From: Bacteroidota bacterium
GTDB lineage: Bacteria; Bacteroidota; Bacteroidia; Bacteroidales; JAGONC01
Direction: 5' to 3'
DNA: 64,000 nt
Assembly (NCBI GenBank): GCA_026391695.1
Contig: JAPLDP010000021.1
Coordinates: 78,125-142,124, forward strand
This document shows positions 1 through 7,590 of this stretch, piece by piece (the stretch's first letter is position 1; each line of letters starts with the position of its first letter). A program made the translations under genes and the position numbers. A model generated the notes under the pieces. That model searched no databases. It was not told where the DNA came from and saw nothing but the letters and a program-made list of their open reading frames with translations.

Positions 1-959
1 TTATCGTAGGTGACGTCATGGTTGATGCATACATCTGGGGACGTGTTGAGCGTATATCACCTGAGGCACCTGTACCGGTTGTCACGGTGAGTCACAGGGC
101 CAATATGCTTGGTGGTGCAGCCAATGTAGCACGCAACATCAAGGCCATGGGAGCGGAACCTCTGCTCTGCTCAGTTGTCGGTGATGACCAGAAAGGCGGT
201 GAATTCCTGCAACTGCTTATCGAGGAAAGTATCAGCAGTGAAGGCATACTATGTAGTAAAAAGCGCAAGACGACCGTTAAATTCAGGGTCATCGGCAATA
301 ACCATCAGTTGATTCGTGTGGATGAGGAGGATGATAAAGACCTCGACCAGGAAGAAGTTTCGGAATTGCTCTACCGGTTCGAAGGCCTGCTCAACAAAAA
401 TAGATTCCAGGTCATCATTTTCCAGGATTATAATAAGGGGGTGCTGACAGGGCAGGTCATCGACCGCATCATCAGTAAGGCTCATGGTCGTGGCATCCCT
501 GTTGCTGTCGACCCGAAGAAAAGACATTTCGATGCTTACTGTAATATTGACCTTTTCAAGCCTAACCTGAAAGAACTTATTGAAGGCAGCAAGCTGGATA
601 TGCCACCACAGAATATGGATGACCTGAAATCGGTTATTATCACATTCCAGAAACAGCAGAATATTGACAATATGCTTGTAACACTCTCAGAAAAAGGCAT
701 TTACATTAGCTCAAAAGAGGGTGATACCTGCATAGCACATCATATACCGGCACATCTGCGAACCATAGCTGATGTATCCGGCGCAGGTGATACGGTGATC
801 AGCGTGGCATCGTTATGCCTGGCTTCACAAATGCCTCCCTTTGATATGGCGGCTATTTCCAATCTTGCCGGAGGCCTGGTATGTGAACATGTCGGAGTGG
901 TGCCGATCAAGAGAGAACGTCTGATAAAAGAAGTGCTGGGGTTATATATGATCGATTGA
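1..959 (+). CDS. rfaE1: D-glycero-beta-D-manno-heptose-7-phosphate kinase (PfkB family), 5' end cut by window
   Basis: This is a sugar kinase of the ribokinase/PfkB family, most like the kinase half of HldE/RfaE. That enzyme phosphorylates heptose-7-phosphate at C1 for the ADP-heptose of the lipopolysaccharide core. The frame is open to the window edge (I-V-G-D-V before the first Met at 18), so the true start lies outside. Visible family marks are the early D-A-Y-I-W-G and R-I-S-P-E-A-P-V-P segments, the G-G-A-A-N-V-A-R-N substrate loop, and the C-terminal G-A-G-D-T motif that holds the catalytic Asp. There is no nucleotidyltransferase domain, so the second activity must be a separate gene, as is common in Bacteroidota. 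Family assignment is firm; exact substrate is inferred. Confidence 0.88.
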   Translation, partial: IVGDVMVDAYIWGRVERISPEAPVPVVTVSHRANMLGGAANVARNIKAMGAEPLLCSVVGDDQKGGEFLQLLIEESISSEGILCSKKRKTTVKFRVIGNNHQLIRVDEEDDKDLDQEEVSELLYRFEGLLNKNRFQVIIFQDYNKGVLTGQVIDRIISKAHGRGIPVAVDPKKRHFDAYCNIDLFKPNLKELIEGSKLDMPPQNMDDLKSVIITFQKQQNIDNMLVTLSEKGIYISSKEGDTCIAHHIPAHLRTIADVSGAGDTVISVASLCLASQMPPFDMAAISNLAGGLVCEHVGVVPIKRERLIKEVLGLYMID

Positions 960-993
960 AGTGATTTTTATTCACATCCTATCCAAACTTAAC

Positions 994-1017
994 AATGATC
1001 ATTGATCAATGATCATT
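994..1017. repeat. perfect 24-bp palindrome built from GATCATT units
   Basis: The 24 bases are identical to their reverse complement and consist of AATGATC, ATTGATCAAT and GATCATT. It lies just after the heptose kinase stop and before the porT promoter, so it may act as a terminator-like hairpin, though no T-run follows. The same GATCATT/AATGATC words recur at 16991-17068. Confidence 0.8.
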
Positions 1018-1055
1018 ATAAAGATACATCCATTTTATGAAATTAGAATAATCGT

Positions 1056-1063
1056 TACATTTG
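1056..1063 (+). promoter_or_regulatory. Bacteroidota -7 element for porT
   Basis: TACATTTG matches the TAnnTTTG -7 box of the primary Bacteroidota sigma factor. The expected -33 position (1033-1036) reads TTTT rather than TTTG, so the upstream box is weak. It would start transcription about 60 bases before porT. Confidence 0.5.
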
Positions 1064-1129
1064 CAACGCAATAATTTTAAAAATAAATTCTTACCCATCC
1101 CGTTATAGAGGATATTAAATGCATAGCTG

Positions 1130-1918
1130 TTGAAGTTTCTCAAAATTATACTGATTGGAGTCTTTATCACTACGGGTATTTTTTCTGAACAGATTTTTGC
1201 TCAGAAGCGGCCACGCGTTCTGAACCTGCCTAAATTTGACCTGGCACCTTACCACTTTGGGTTCAGTTTGAATGTCAACCAGATGTTTTTTACGATAAAG
1301 CCTGCCACCAACATGCAGAAAAAATGGTATTACGGCGTCCAGCAATTACCCGACCTGCCGAATTCCGTTAAAGATACAGCCAGGGTTCTTAGCCTGGAGA
1401 GTTTGAACACATTTGGCTTTACTATTGGCATCGTGTCAAATTTACGGCTGGGAACATTTTTCGACTTACGATTTGTACCGGATCTTGCATTTGGTGAAAG
1501 AGAACTGGTTTATATTGTCGAAAGGCACTATGATGGAACCGTTGAAACGGTGGGGATGAGAAAAACAGTTTATTCCACCCTCGTGGACATCCCTTTACAC
1601 ATCAAGTATAAATCAAAGCGGTATAACAATACAAGAGCCTATTTACTGGCGGGCCTCAAGTACAGCATTGACCTGGCATCAGAGGCCAAAAAAAATCAGG
1701 ATGAACTGGATAATAAGCATGTGCGTTTGAAAAAGAATGATTTATATTTTGAAGCAGCGGTAGGATTTGACTTTTATACGACCTATTTCAAATTCGGAAC
1801 GGAATTTAAAATGTCGTATGGCCTGAATGATATTCTTATAAGGGAAGACAATATTTATACTTCTTCAATCGACCGGTTGACATCCAAGATATTCCAGCTT
1901 TCCTTCACATTTGAGTAA
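1130..1918 (+). CDS. porT: T9SS outer-membrane beta-barrel protein PorT
   Basis: PorT-like protein of the type IX secretion system, an outer-membrane beta-barrel needed for export of gingipain-type cargo. The 262 residues begin with a signal peptide (hydrophobic stretch, then an F-A-Q cleavage-like site near residue 25). The characteristic N-L-P-K-F-D-L-A-P-Y-H-F-G-F segment follows, then alternating aromatic strands and a C-terminal Phe-rich strand ending in F-T-F-E. The start appears to be TTG at 1130; the ATG ten bases upstream is out of frame and stops at once. The gene stands alone between the heptose kinase and a hypothetical gene. Other T9SS genes are elsewhere in the window (10.5, 23-34 kb), a dispersed arrangement typical of the phylum. 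Confidence 0.85.
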   Translation: MKFLKIILIGVFITTGIFSEQIFAQKRPRVLNLPKFDLAPYHFGFSLNVNQMFFTIKPATNMQKKWYYGVQQLPDLPNSVKDTARVLSLESLNTFGFTIGIVSNLRLGTFFDLRFVPDLAFGERELVYIVERHYDGTVETVGMRKTVYSTLVDIPLHIKYKSKRYNNTRAYLLAGLKYSIDLASEAKKNQDELDNKHVRLKKNDLYFEAAVGFDFYTTYFKFGTEFKMSYGLNDILIREDNIYTSSIDRLTSKIFQLSFTFE

Positions 1919-1920
1919 TC

Positions 1921-1971
1921 ATCCTGTCCGGTTTCATACAGGATCCCGATTTCACTTCGTTCATCGGGATC
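1921..1971. repeat. two adjacent hairpins after porT
   Basis: ATCCTGT/ACAGGAT (1921-1944) is followed by GATCCCGAT/ATCGGGATC (1942-1971), sharing a few bases. The loop of the second contains TTCACTTCGTTC. A near copy of this second hairpin, in opposite orientation, lies at 62296-62319. No T-run follows, so it is more like a dispersed palindromic repeat than a classic terminator. Confidence 0.65.
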
Positions 1972-2077
1972 AATTCGACTAGCAATTTTTTCTTCACTGC
2001 ATTCGAAAAAATTGAGTCTCATTGATTAAAGGAGATTTTATATCTTTACCTGTGATTTTATCAGAAATAATGATTAT

Positions 2078-2770
2078 ATGGATACCAAAGAACTTTTCGA
2101 AACGGTCATCAATAAAGGATCCTTAAAGCAAAATGTGTATACGAATACCTTTAATACGTTTTATCTTTTCAAGGATATCATCCGTCAGCTTGCCGACGAA
2201 TACATGAAAACTGACCCGGCGAAGAAAAAGAGCATACCCTTTGAATATTTCGATAAGGGTGATTTTCAGATTGAGTTAAAGTTTGCCGGCGATCTGCTGA
2301 TCTTCATGATGCATACGAATATTTTTGAATTCTCGAGGTACCATGAGGTGATGAAAACCCCTTACATCAAAGAAGATGAAAAACGCTCGTACTGCGGTGT
2401 CATCAATATTTACAATTTTCTGGCTGATTCTTTCAAGTATAACCGTTTGAACGATGTCGGATATCTGATCGGCAGGGTATTTATCAATAAAGACATGCAT
2501 TATTTCATTGAGGGAAAGCGTGAAATCGGTTTTTTATTCAATAATTTCGGCCAGGCGGTCATGGATAAAAATAGTGCCCGTCAGATCATTGAATCGGCAA
2601 TTCTGTATACTATTAATTTTGATCTGTTAACCCCACCTTTTGATAATGTGAAAGAGGTCGTCGTTCAGGACATGATGACAGCAATGGATAATATGCAGAT
2701 AAGGACTGGCAAGAGGCTGGGATTTAAATTCCAGGGTGACCATGAGGAGTTGAAGCTGCCGGAGTTGTAA
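2078..2770 (+). CDS. conserved hypothetical protein, 230 aa
   Basis: I do not recognise this protein. It is a soluble, mixed alpha/beta sequence without signal peptide or membrane segment. Notable features are a Met/Phe-rich hydrophobic strand near residues 68-80, an F-I-N-K-D-M-H-Y-F-I-E-G-K segment near 140, and a C-terminal region with several Met residues (about 197-208). Codon use resembles the flanking housekeeping genes, and it sits between porT and tRNA-Glu, so it is probably a native gene rather than an acquisition. TATCTTTA at 2041-2048, just before the start, is a weak match to the -7 promoter box. No function is proposed. Confidence 0.7.
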   Translation: MDTKELFETVINKGSLKQNVYTNTFNTFYLFKDIIRQLADEYMKTDPAKKKSIPFEYFDKGDFQIELKFAGDLLIFMMHTNIFEFSRYHEVMKTPYIKEDEKRSYCGVINIYNFLADSFKYNRLNDVGYLIGRVFINKDMHYFIEGKREIGFLFNNFGQAVMDKNSARQIIESAILYTINFDLLTPPFDNVKEVVVQDMMTAMDNMQIRTGKRLGFKFQGDHEELKLPEL

Positions 2771-2773
2771 AGT

Positions 2774-2836
2774 AGTCGGCAGTCAGCAGTCAGCAGTCGG
2801 CAGTCAACAGTCAGCAGTCAACAGTCGGCAGTTGGC
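2774..2836. repeat. tandem heptamer repeat, nine copies of AGTCRRC-like units
   Basis: Nine head-to-tail 7-base units alternate among AGTCGGC, AGTCAGC and AGTCAAC, with a last unit AGTTGGC. They begin just after the stop codon of the upstream gene and are not in a reading frame. Copy number is likely to vary between strains. Confidence 0.85.
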
Positions 2837-2918
2837 AGCGGAGCGGGATGAAGCTGGGTATTCAAAATTTTATTTAGCCTCTCTCGTAGTTTTCTTTCTT
2901 TAAATTTTAATCATGATG

Positions 2919-2949
2919 TTTGCAGAATGCAAAATTTGTTCTATTTTTG
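2919..2949 (+). promoter_or_regulatory. promoter for tRNA-Glu and rpsT
   Basis: TTTG at 2919-2922, then a 19-base spacer, then TATTTTTG at 2942-2949: the full Bacteroidota -33/-7 layout. Transcription would start just before the tRNA at 2974. Confidence 0.75.
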
Positions 2950-2973
2950 CACTCCAATTTTAATGCGCACGTC

Positions 2974-3045
2974 GGCCCGTTCGTCTAGGGGTTAGGACGT
3001 CAGGTTTTCATCCTGGTAACAGGGGTTCGATTCCCCTACGGGCTA
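2974..3045 (+). tRNA. tRNA-Glu (anticodon TTC)
   Basis: A 72-base cloverleaf. The acceptor GGCCCGT pairs with ACGGGCT (one G-T pair at the end) and the discriminator is A. The anticodon loop TTTTCAT carries TTC, and the T arm is AGGGG-TTCGATT-CCCCT. CCA is not encoded. It lies 20 bases before rpsT and probably shares its promoter. Confidence 0.95.
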
Positions 3046-3065
3046 CATAAGCTAAAAATACAGAT

Positions 3066-3320
3066 ATGGCCGATCATAAATCATCATTAAAACGGATACG
3101 TCAGGAAGAAGTCCGTAAAGAGCATAACCGCTATTATGCTAAAACCATGCGAAATGCTATTCGTAAATTCCGAAGCCTCACGAGTAAAACGGAAGCAGAA
3201 GAAAAGCTCCCTAAACTCATCGCCATGATTGATAAAAATGTCAAGCGTTCCATAGTGCATAAAAATACAGCTTCCAACCTGAAATCGAAACTGACAAAAT
3301 ATATCGGAACATTGTCATAA
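3066..3320 (+). CDS. rpsT: 30S ribosomal protein S20
   Basis: S20 is a small helical protein that binds the 5' domain of 16S rRNA during assembly of the small subunit. The 84 residues show the usual family layout: M-A-D-H-K-S-S-L-K-R-I-R-Q near the start, a long basic first helix, and the closing K-N-T-A-S-N-L-K-S-K-L segment. Its length is normal for the family. It follows tRNA-Glu closely and is followed by a hairpin terminator, so the two probably form one transcript. Confidence 0.97.
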   Translation: MADHKSSLKRIRQEEVRKEHNRYYAKTMRNAIRKFRSLTSKTEAEEKLPKLIAMIDKNVKRSIVHKNTASNLKSKLTKYIGTLS

Positions 3321-3350
3321 TCGTTTTTCCCCCATTTGCTCATATACCTG

Positions 3351-3383
3351 AAAGCCTTTTCTTCAACAGAAAGGGCTTTTTTA
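3351..3383 (+). terminator. rho-independent terminator after rpsT
   Basis: AAGCCTTTTCT and AGAAAGGGCTT form an 11-bp stem with one wobble pair around a short TCAAC loop, followed by a T-run. Confidence 0.8.
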
Positions 3384-3424
3384 TGGTCACGTTTCATTCA
3401 TTTCCGGATTAATATCTGGATACT

Positions 3425-4123
3425 ATGGAAAACACTACCGGACATATGCCGATTAATTTCTGGGCCGAGGACGACAGGCCAAGAGAAAAGATGCTGTTAA
3501 AAGGGAAACACAATCTGAGTGATGCCGAACTGATCGCCATATTGATAGGATCAGGCACCCGCCATGCCTCTGCTGTTGATCTGGCAAAAAATATCCTGCA
3601 ACGCGCACATAATAACCTCATTGAATTAGCCAAGTTGACTGTCACAGATCTCACCAGGGTACAGGGTATAGGGTCGGCAAAGGCGATTACAATTATGGCT
3701 GCCCTTGAATTGGGACGACGTCGCCGTTCTGCAGAGGTCTTTAACAGGGAAAAGGTACAAACCAGCCGTGATGCCTATGAAATATTCCAGGCTAAAGTGT
3801 CGGAAGAGAATTATGAAGCATTCTGGATCATGCTCCTGAATCGCTCCAATAAAATCATTGGCATGGAAAAGATCAGTGATGGCGGCATTTCGGGAACTGT
3901 TGCCGATCCCAAAAAAATCTTTAAACTGGCACTTGACCACTATGCATCCTGTATCATCCTGTGCCATAATCACCCATCCGGCAGCACGGATCCGAGCCAG
4001 GCTGATATGCAGTTAACCGGCAAACTGGTTGAAGCCGGAAAATACCTCGATATTGAAATTCTTGATCATATTATTGTCGGAGATGAAATATACTATAGTT
4101 TTGCAGATGATGGAAAAATTTAA
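3425..4123 (+). CDS. radC: RadC family JAB/MPN-domain protein
   Basis: RadC-type protein of 232 residues. The N-terminal half has a helix-hairpin-helix-like region (G-I-G-S-A-K-A near residue 80). The C-terminal half is a JAB/MPN metalloprotease-like domain with the zinc-site pattern H-N-H-P-S-G-(x6)-D at about residues 180-193. A conserved M-L-L-N-R-S-N strand leads into it. Despite the name, a role in DNA repair is not established for the family. The start at 3425 is followed by a typical N-W-A-E-D-D-R-P-R-E-K segment (here F-W-A-E-D-D-R-P-R-E-K), which supports it. Ordinary neighbours and composition suggest a core gene. Confidence 0.93.
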   Translation: MENTTGHMPINFWAEDDRPREKMLLKGKHNLSDAELIAILIGSGTRHASAVDLAKNILQRAHNNLIELAKLTVTDLTRVQGIGSAKAITIMAALELGRRRRSAEVFNREKVQTSRDAYEIFQAKVSEENYEAFWIMLLNRSNKIIGMEKISDGGISGTVADPKKIFKLALDHYASCIILCHNHPSGSTDPSQADMQLTGKLVEAGKYLDIEILDHIIVGDEIYYSFADDGKI

Positions 4124-4165
4124 TGCCTGAAGCGGCGTTAATGTTTAAAGTTAAGTAAACAGCAG

Positions 4166-5314
4166 ATGATCAAAGTGATATCCGTGGTCGGAGCGAGGCC
4201 ACAATTTATTAAGGCTGCCGCTATCAGCAGGGCTGTCAGAAGTGGTTACAGTGATAAAATCCAGGATATCATTCTTCATACCGGTCAGCACTATGATGAT
4301 AATATGTCGAAAGTTTTTTTCGACCAGCTTAATCTACCTGTACCGCGTTATAATCTTGGTGTGGGTTCTGCCCCGCACGGAGTGCAGACAGCACGTATGA
4401 TTTTACGCATGGAACCGGCATTTTTAGCTGAAAAGCCCGATGTGATCATCCTTTACGGCGATACCAATTCCACACTTGCCGGGGCTATAACGGCATCGAA
4501 ACTGGATATACCGGTAGCACACGTGGAGGCCGGATTACGCTCGTTCAACAGGTCTATGCCTGAAGAGATCAACAGGATCGTTTGTGATCATGTTTCCACA
4601 CTGCTGTTTTGTCCTTCACAAACGGCTGTTAATAATCTCAAACATGAAGGTTTTATGCAGGATAGTGAGCTATCATTTTGTGGTAATCATCCTAAGATTT
4701 TTTTCTCAGGCGATGTAATGTATGATAATGCTCTGTTTTTTTCCGGAATAGCGAAAGGAAGCACGGATATCCTGAATCAATACAGGCTTGCATCCGGTGA
4801 GTATCTTTTGGCCACTATTCACCGCGACAATAATACTGACCAGCCTGAACGCCTGAATGCGATCTTTTCTGCTTTGTACAACCTGTCGGAGGAGTTTGAT
4901 AAAACGGTCATCATTCCTTTGCATCCCAGAACGACACGGGTACTGAAGAAAAACCTTGAAGCCGGCTTGTACAGGTCTGTATATAACCGCCCGAATATAA
5001 TCATTACACAGCCGTTATCATTTTTCGATATGATGGTGCTTGAAAGGAACGCCCAGATCATTTTAACCGATTCAGGGGGCGTGCAGAAGGAAGCCTTTTT
5101 TTATCAGAGACCATGTATCATTTTACGGCCTGAAACAGAATGGATTGAGATAATTGAACATCAGGCCGGCATCATAGCAGATGCTGATCCGCAAAAGATC
5201 CGTGAAGCCTATCTCCATTATGTTGAACACCCGGATATTATTTTCCCTCCTGTTTATGGTAATGGTAAAGCGTCGGAATTTATTTGCAGGGAGATTGCAG
5301 CCATATTTAATTGA
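4166..5314 (+). CDS. wecB: UDP-N-acetylglucosamine 2-epimerase (non-hydrolysing)
   Basis: The enzyme interconverts UDP-GlcNAc and UDP-ManNAc, supplying ManNAc for surface polysaccharides. The 382 residues carry the family's landmarks: G-A-R-P-Q-F-I-K at the N-terminus, H-T-G-Q-H-Y-D near residue 40, H-V-E-A-G-L-R-S near 118, H-P-R-T near 252, and the nucleotide-sugar site T-D-S-G-G-V-Q-K-E near 300. The length is normal. It is cytoplasmic, with no signal. It stands apart from any recognisable polysaccharide cluster, which is common for this gene in Bacteroidota. Confidence 0.93.
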   Translation: MIKVISVVGARPQFIKAAAISRAVRSGYSDKIQDIILHTGQHYDDNMSKVFFDQLNLPVPRYNLGVGSAPHGVQTARMILRMEPAFLAEKPDVIILYGDTNSTLAGAITASKLDIPVAHVEAGLRSFNRSMPEEINRIVCDHVSTLLFCPSQTAVNNLKHEGFMQDSELSFCGNHPKIFFSGDVMYDNALFFSGIAKGSTDILNQYRLASGEYLLATIHRDNNTDQPERLNAIFSALYNLSEEFDKTVIIPLHPRTTRVLKKNLEAGLYRSVYNRPNIIITQPLSFFDMMVLERNAQIILTDSGGVQKEAFFYQRPCIILRPETEWIEIIEHQAGIIADADPQKIREAYLHYVEHPDIIFPPVYGNGKASEFICREIAAIFN

Positions 5315-5385
5315 GATAGTCAGTGCTACCGGGATTTCAGAATGGATAGTGTTCGAAAATGTTTTCTTCTAAAAATTCCATATAA

Positions 5386-5416
5386 TTTGGAATTTGAAAT
5401 ATTCTTCCTACCTTTG
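5386..5416 (+). promoter_or_regulatory. promoter of the rpsF-rpsR-rplI operon
   Basis: TTTG at 5386-5389, exactly 19 bases of spacer, then TACCTTTG at 5409-5416. This is the cleanest example in the window of the Bacteroidota sigma-70 type promoter, 45 bases before rpsF. Confidence 0.82.
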
Positions 5417-5460
5417 CACTCCATTTTTAAATTATAAAGCATTTTAAAACAGCGATAGAG

Positions 5461-5823
5461 ATGTTGAAACAGTATGAAACCGTTTTCATTATGACTCCCG
5501 TTTTATCTGAAGAACAGATGAAGGAAACGGTAGAAAAATTCAGTTCATTCCTGAAAGCAAAAGGTGCACAGATTATCCTTGAAGACAACTGGGGATTGCG
5601 CAAATTGGCCTATCCCATCCATAAAAAATCGAGTGGATTCTATCACCTTATTGAGTATAAATCTGATGGCACGATCATCAAGGAGATGGAAACCGCCTTT
5701 AAACGTGATGAACGCATCCTGCGCTTCCTGACCGTCACCCTGGATAGACATGCAATAGCCTATAACGAGAAAAAACGTAATAAAAAAGATATCGATAAAT
5801 TAGCGGAAGTAAAAGAAGAATAA
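5461..5823 (+). CDS. rpsF: 30S ribosomal protein S6
   Basis: S6 binds the central domain of 16S rRNA as a dimer with S18, whose gene follows. The 120 residues start with the typical Y-E-T-V-F-I-M-T-P segment. They include the W-G-L-R-K-L-A-Y-P-I motif near residue 44 and the family's F-Y-H-L-I-E-Y strand, with a basic C-terminal tail ending in E-E. First gene of the classical rpsF-rpsR-rplI operon, directly after a strong promoter. Confidence 0.97.
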   Translation: MLKQYETVFIMTPVLSEEQMKETVEKFSSFLKAKGAQIILEDNWGLRKLAYPIHKKSSGFYHLIEYKSDGTIIKEMETAFKRDERILRFLTVTLDRHAIAYNEKKRNKKDIDKLAEVKEE

Positions 5824-5848
5824 TAATTCATATTAAAAGAACAGCAAA

Positions 5849-6121
5849 ATGATAAACCAAGGCAATTCAGAAATAAAGTATTTAACACCGATTGCCGTCG
5901 ATATAAAAAAGAAGAAATATTGCCGTTTCAAGAAAAGTGGCATTAAATATATCGACTATAAGGATGCTGACTTCCTTTTGAAATTTGTTAATGAACAGGG
6001 GAAAATCCTCCCCAGGAGAATTACGGGAACATCAACCAAATATCAGAAGAAGGTCGCTCAGGCGATTAAGAGAGCACGACATTTGGGATTAATGCCCTAT
6101 GTTGCAGACTTGTTAAAATAG
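5849..6121 (+). CDS. rpsR: 30S ribosomal protein S18
   Basis: S18 forms a heterodimer with S6 on the platform of the small subunit. The 90 residues contain the typical K-K-K-Y-C-R-F-K core and the [13 protein letters not shown] segment. They end in the basic [13 protein letters not shown] motif, which contacts rRNA. Spacing to rpsF is 25 bases and to rplI 10 bases, consistent with one transcript. Confidence 0.97.
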   Translation: MINQGNSEIKYLTPIAVDIKKKKYCRFKKSGIKYIDYKDADFLLKFVNEQGKILPRRITGTSTKYQKKVAQAIKRARHLGLMPYVADLLK

Positions 6122-6131
6122 GGAGGCAGAT

Positions 6132-6581
6132 ATGGAAGTTATTCTTAAAAAAGATGTGGCCAATCTTGGGCATACGAATGATGTGGTCAATGTAAAGCGT
6201 GGTTATGCCCGAAATTACCTCATACCACAGGGTTACGCCATCCTCGCCACTGAAACCAATAAAAAGGTGTTGTCGGAGAATATGAGACAAAAGGCCTTTA
6301 AAGAAGATAAGGTCCGTAAGGAGGCCGAAGCACTTGCCGGAGCTATTGAAAATATCACGGTAAAAATCGGTGCCAAAGCAGCTTCTACGGGAAGAATATT
6401 TGGTTCCGTTAATGCCCTTCAGATCGCTGATGCTATCAGGGAGCAGTTTAACTATGAAATCGATAGAAAAAAAATAATCCTCGATGGCGATGCAATTAAA
6501 GAACTGGGTACTTATAAAGCCAAACTCAACCTGTATAAAGATATCAGTGTAACGATAAATTTTGAAGTGTTTGCTGAATAA
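6132..6581 (+). CDS. rplI: 50S ribosomal protein L9
   Basis: L9 binds 23S rRNA near the L1 stalk and helps keep the reading frame. The protein has 149 residues: an N-terminal globular domain with the conserved V-A-N-L-G-H-T-N-D-V-V-N-V-K-x-G-Y-A-R-N-Y-L-I-P pattern, a long connecting helix, and a C-terminal domain with G-R-I-F-G-S-V. Last gene of the rpsF operon; a strong hairpin terminator follows within 20 bases. Confidence 0.97.
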   Translation: MEVILKKDVANLGHTNDVVNVKRGYARNYLIPQGYAILATETNKKVLSENMRQKAFKEDKVRKEAEALAGAIENITVKIGAKAASTGRIFGSVNALQIADAIREQFNYEIDRKKIILDGDAIKELGTYKAKLNLYKDISVTINFEVFAE

Positions 6582-6600
6582 TACAGACAATCATTTTAAA

Positions 6601-6643
6601 GCCCGGTGTGCTGAAATATTTTTTCAGAGCACCGGGTTTTTTT
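6601..6643 (+). terminator. rho-independent terminator of the rpsF operon
   Basis: GCCCGGTG(TG)CTGAAA pairs with TTTCAG(A)GCACCGGG, with a short A/T loop, followed by seven T. The stem is long and GC-rich at its base. Confidence 0.92.
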
Positions 6644-6718
6644 AATGGAATATGTTCCAAACCAGCATTCAGGGTGAACCTGTCACATAGCTTAAAATAT
6701 TGCACAACAGCTAATACA

Positions 6719-7492
6719 ATGCTAAGCAGGAATAAAATAAAATACATCACATCTCTCAGGCACGCAAAGTACCGGAATCTCCATAATGAATTTATTGTTG
6801 AAGGGACAAAAGTTGTACTGGAACTTTTAAAGAGCTCCTGGGTGGTTAAAGAGATATTTGCACTGGATAAATGGCTTCATGACCACCTGGGTTTTATAGA
6901 TGAGCAGAGCACCAGTACAATCCGGGTATCGGAGAAAGAGTTGGAAAGGATATCAGCCCTGAACACACCATCTGAGGTTATAGCCATCTGTGAAATTCCT
7001 GAAAGGATACCTGATAAATTAGTGATAAGCGGATTGGTTGTTGTTCTGGATGATATACGTGATCCCGGGAATCTGGGTACCATCATTCGCACAGCAGATT
7101 GGTTTGGCATTAAAAATATTATTTGCTCGCCGCAATGCGTTGACCTCTATAATCCAAAGGTCGTCCAGGCAACCATGGGCTCTCTTACACGTGTAAACGT
7201 CTATTATGCCGATTTGGGCAATTTTTTAAAAAATCTTCCATCTGACCTGATGGTCTATGGCGCAGCCCTTGAAGGCCAAAGCATTCATGAGGTATCCCTA
7301 TCAGCTGAAGGTGTCATCATTATTGGCAACGAATCAACCGGCCTGTCAGGTAATGTTCTTCCCTTTATTACCAAGAAACTCTATATCCCTGCATATGATA
7401 TTTATAATGGGGGACCTAAAGCTGAATCTCTTAATGCTGCCATTGCCTGTTCGATTATTCTGTATGAGTTCAGAAAGCACATGAACCTTTAA
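6719..7492 (+). CDS. TrmH/SpoU family RNA 2'-O-methyltransferase
   Basis: SPOUT-fold methyltransferase that puts a methyl group on a ribose 2'-OH of tRNA or rRNA. An N-terminal substrate-binding domain (about residues 1-95, with F-I-V-E-G-T-K-V-V) precedes the catalytic domain. That has the three motifs D-I-R-D-P-G-N-L-G-T-I-I-R, I-I-G-N-E-S-T-G-L, and A-E-S-L-N-A-A-I-A. The frame extends upstream to 6608, but that part overlaps the terminator of the preceding operon. The ATG at 6719 begins the usual M-L-S-R-N-K-I-K-Y family start, so it was chosen. The exact target nucleotide cannot be told from sequence. Confidence 0.88.
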   Translation: MLSRNKIKYITSLRHAKYRNLHNEFIVEGTKVVLELLKSSWVVKEIFALDKWLHDHLGFIDEQSTSTIRVSEKELERISALNTPSEVIAICEIPERIPDKLVISGLVVVLDDIRDPGNLGTIIRTADWFGIKNIICSPQCVDLYNPKVVQATMGSLTRVNVYYADLGNFLKNLPSDLMVYGAALEGQSIHEVSLSAEGVIIIGNESTGLSGNVLPFITKKLYIPAYDIYNGGPKAESLNAAIACSIILYEFRKHMNL

Positions 7493-7536
7493 TTATGGTT
7501 ATTTTAAAAAAAATAATTCCATTCTGAAAAAAACTC

Positions 7537-7567
7537 TTGCTTTTGGATTTTGGAATTATTATATTTG
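7537..7567 (+). promoter_or_regulatory. promoter for the sigma-4/HARE protein gene
   Basis: TATATTTG at 7560-7567 fits the -7 box, with TTG at 7537-7539 twenty bases upstream. It lies 23 bases before the ATG at 7591. Confidence 0.6.
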
Positions 7568-7590
7568 TGTAATTTTTAAAATCCCTTCTT

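Noticed and set aside
2774..2836. CRISPR or origin iterons
   Set aside because: Contiguous 7-base tandem units without spacers and no replication gene nearby; a simple tandem repeat explains it.
6066..6590. 174-codon minus-strand frame over rplI
   Set aside because: Covers the ribosomal protein gene in antisense and has no family features.
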